Positions 13,637-15,005 of a DNA stretch of 15,005 bases are shown piece by piece. A program made the position numbers and the translations under genes. The notes under the pieces are model-generated. The model worked only from the letters and a program-made list of their open reading frames with translations. It was not told the origin of the DNA and did no database searches. Source of the stretch: Bordetella parapertussis (GTDB taxonomy: Bacteria > Pseudomonadota > Gammaproteobacteria > Burkholderiales > Burkholderiaceae); contig CAMDLJ010000025.1 in NCBI GenBank assembly GCA_945901665.1, positions 1 to 15,005 of the forward strand, given 5' to 3'. Position 1 is the stretch's first letter; every line of letters starts with the position of its first letter.

Positions 13637-13671
13637 GACTTTTCCTGTTCATATTCCTGAGGGAGAAAACC

Positions 13672-14643
13672 ATGAAACGCAGATCCCTGGTGCAAGCCGC
13701 AGGTGCCACCGCACTGCTGCCCTTGGCCACGCTGGCCCAAGACAAATACCCATCCAAAACCATCACCTGGGTGTGTCCTTATGCAGCGGGTGGCAACGCA
13801 GACAGCCGCTCACGCCAGGTGGCCAAAGTGATGAGCAATTTGCTGGGGCAGCCCATCATCATTGACAACAAGGCCGGGGCTGGGGGCAATATCGGTACCG
13901 AAATCATTGCCCGTGCGCGCCCAGACGGCTACACGGTGGGCATGGGCAATTTCGCGCCCCTGGCGGTCAACCATGCTTTGTTTAAAAAATTGAACTTCGA
14001 CCCGTTGAACGACATCCTGCCCATTGCCTTGATTGAAAAGGGCCCCCTGATTTTGATGGTGCGCAACGAGTCCCCATTCAAAACAGTGGCGGATGTGGTG
14101 GCAGCGGCCAAAGCCGCGCCTGGCAAATACAGCTATGCATCAGGCGGTATTGGCGGCTCCCACCATTTGAGCGGGGCCTTGTTTGAGCACACCGCTGGCA
14201 TCGACATGATCCATGCCCCCTACAAAAGCGGCGCAGCTGGCGCTGGCGACTTGATGGGCGGTCAAGTCGACATGATGTTCGAGCAAATGTATTCGGCCAT
14301 GCCCGCCATCAAAAGCGGCCGCCTGCGTGCTTTGGCCATCACCAGCCGGGTCCGATCTCCCCTGTTGCCGCAAATTGCCACCATGACGGAATTGGGCTTC
14401 CCTGCTGTGGAGGTGCAAAACTGGCAGGGCATGGTGGGCCCCAAGGGCATGAGTGCCGATGTCATCAAGATACTCAATGCCGCTTGCAATCAAGCCCTGC
14501 AAAACGCCGAAGTGCGCGACAAAATTCTCAGCCAAGGCAATGAAGTCGGTGGTGGTACACCCGAGTTGTTCGCAGCCCTCATTCGTGCCGAATCACCACG
14601 CTGGGGAAAAGTGGTGCGCGACGCGAGGATTGAACCGGAATAA
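13672..14643 (+). CDS. Bug-family (TctC-type) periplasmic solute-binding protein
   Basis: A 323-residue member of the Bug family, the extracytoplasmic binding subunits of tripartite tricarboxylate transporters, which capture carboxylates and other small organic acids. Residues 1-22 are a signal peptide: basic MKRR, hydrophobic SLVQAAGATALLPLA, and cleavage likely after TLA; the twin Arg could allow Tat export, but the RR motif is incomplete. Family wording: KTITWVCPYAAGGNADSRSR (29-48), GQPIIIDNKAGAGGNIGTE, ARPDGYTVGMGN, SYASGGIGGSHHLSG, and APYKSGAAGAGDLMGGQVDMMF. GGGAG (13661-13665) is a clear ribosome-binding site. No TctA or TctB membrane partner is adjacent, so it is an orphan of the kind that is very abundant in Burkholderiales. 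The ligand cannot be read from sequence; the divergent monooxygenase hints at an aromatic or other organic acid. Confidence 0.9.
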   Translation: MKRRSLVQAAGATALLPLATLAQDKYPSKTITWVCPYAAGGNADSRSRQVAKVMSNLLGQPIIIDNKAGAGGNIGTEIIARARPDGYTVGMGNFAPLAVNHALFKKLNFDPLNDILPIALIEKGPLILMVRNESPFKTVADVVAAAKAAPGKYSYASGGIGGSHHLSGALFEHTAGIDMIHAPYKSGAAGAGDLMGGQVDMMFEQMYSAMPAIKSGRLRALAITSRVRSPLLPQIATMTELGFPAVEVQNWQGMVGPKGMSADVIKILNAACNQALQNAEVRDKILSQGNEVGGGTPELFAALIRAESPRWGKVVRDARIEPE

Positions 14644-14676
14644 AAAAACCTGCCAGCCTTGGCAGCTTGCAGGTTT
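14642..14676 (-). terminator. Intrinsic terminator of acnB
   Basis: On the minus strand, AAACCTGC (14676-14669) pairs with GCAGGTTT (14653-14646) and is followed by a run of T (complement of 14642-14648). It lies about 30 bases past the acnB stop. A competing inner stem, CTGCCA-GCCT-TGGCAG (14650-14665), uses part of the same bases. The T-tract is formed by the A-run directly after the first base of the Bug gene's TAA stop. On the plus strand only TTT follows the stem, so termination of the Bug gene here would be weak. Confidence 0.8.
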
Positions 14677-14705
14677 CAGCCTCTCGAAGACTGTGCGCTT
14701 GGGTG

Positions 14706-15005
14706 TCAGGCTTTGACCGAATCAGCCACTTCCTGATAGCTCTCAATCTGATTGAAGTTCAGGTACTTGTAAATCTTGCTGCCATCGGCGTTGATCACGC
14801 CCATGTCAGCCAAGTACTCCGCTTGGGTGGGTATGCGCCCGAGCTTGGAGCAAATCGCCGACAACTCGGCCGAGCCCAAATACACAAAGGTGTTTTTGCC
14901 CAAGCGGTTGGGGAAGTTGCGGGTGCTGGTGGACATCACCGTCGCGCCCTCTTTCACCTGCGCTTGGTTGCCCATGCACAGGCTGCAACCGGGCATTTCC
15001 ATGCG
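14706..15005 (-). CDS. acnB: Aconitate hydratase B, C-terminal fragment (cut by window edge)
   Basis: The last 99 residues of AcnB, which isomerises citrate and isocitrate in the TCA cycle and can bind mRNA as an apo-protein. The visible part starts RMEMPGCSLCMGNQAQV, containing the two Cys of PGCSLC that ligate the 4Fe-4S cluster (the third lies upstream of this fragment), then GATVMSTSTRNFPNRLG, a nearly invariant stretch, and ends KYLNFNQIESYQEVADSVKA, which matches the AcnB rather than the AcnA C-terminus. The gene continues beyond the right edge. A terminator follows the stop. It converges on the Bug-type gene with 62 bases between the stop codons. Confidence 0.95.
   Translation of the reverse strand, partial: RMEMPGCSLCMGNQAQVKEGATVMSTSTRNFPNRLGKNTFVYLGSAELSAICSKLGRIPTQAEYLADMGVINADGSKIYKYLNFNQIESYQEVADSVKA

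Noticed and set aside
1..15005. Search for mobile elements, CRISPR arrays, toxin-antitoxin pairs, tRNA or rRNA genes and defence systems
   Set aside because: No transposase, integrase, spaced direct repeats, tRNA-like cloverleaf or defence protein was recognised; nearly all of the window is assigned to conserved genes.

Overview
The window looks like chromosomal core genome of a betaproteobacterium of the order Burkholderiales, most likely family Comamonadaceae (Limnohabitans/Rhodoferax-like). Reasons: the PcnB, S20, MurJ and DUF3579 proteins have the wording typical of that group, there is a Bug-type periplasmic binding protein, GC is moderately high (about 60 % by eye), and TTG/CAA codons are frequent. 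No integrase, transposase, CRISPR array, tRNA or rRNA gene is visible.

Layout. 1-66 (-) is the 5' end of rpsP (ribosomal protein S16), cut by the window edge. Divergent from it, 169-1148 (+) holds a GNAT acetyltransferase and a TM2-domain membrane protein with overlapping stop and start codons. 1225-5680 (-) is a tight five-gene run read perM, hda, HAD phosphatase, pcnB, folK: a membrane permease, the DnaA-inactivating protein, a SerB-like phosphatase, poly(A) polymerase and a folate-biosynthesis kinase. purM (5762-6790, +) diverges from perM; perM, hda and purM also lie near each other in E. coli. 6828-9120 (-) holds murJ (lipid II flippase) followed by a SirB1-type protein. rpsT (S20, 9257-9556, +) diverges from murJ and converges on a DUF3579 gene (9657-9962, -) with a bidirectional terminator between them. 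10176-12312 (+) is an arginine-biosynthesis pair, argD-argF. 12362-13552 (-) is an FAD-dependent aromatic-ring monooxygenase, divergent from a Bug/TctC solute-binding protein (13672-14643, +). The right edge holds the last 99 codons of acnB (aconitase B, -).

Functionally this is housekeeping: translation (S16, S20), replication control (Hda), RNA decay (PcnB), folate, purine and arginine synthesis, cell-wall export (MurJ) and the TCA cycle (AcnB). The only accessory-looking part is the monooxygenase/Bug pair between argF and acnB.

I did not find a convincing new defence, mobile or secretion system. The observations worth a second look are regulatory and sequence-level. They include a C8 slippery tract at the end of pcnB whose -1 frame runs into folK, a recurring start-codon context that lacks Shine-Dalgarno and is C-rich, and a 20-base element shared by two minus-strand promoter regions. 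There is also a possibly leaderless murJ, and two hairpins with identical arms at the end of rpsT. No gap between genes exceeds about 215 bases.
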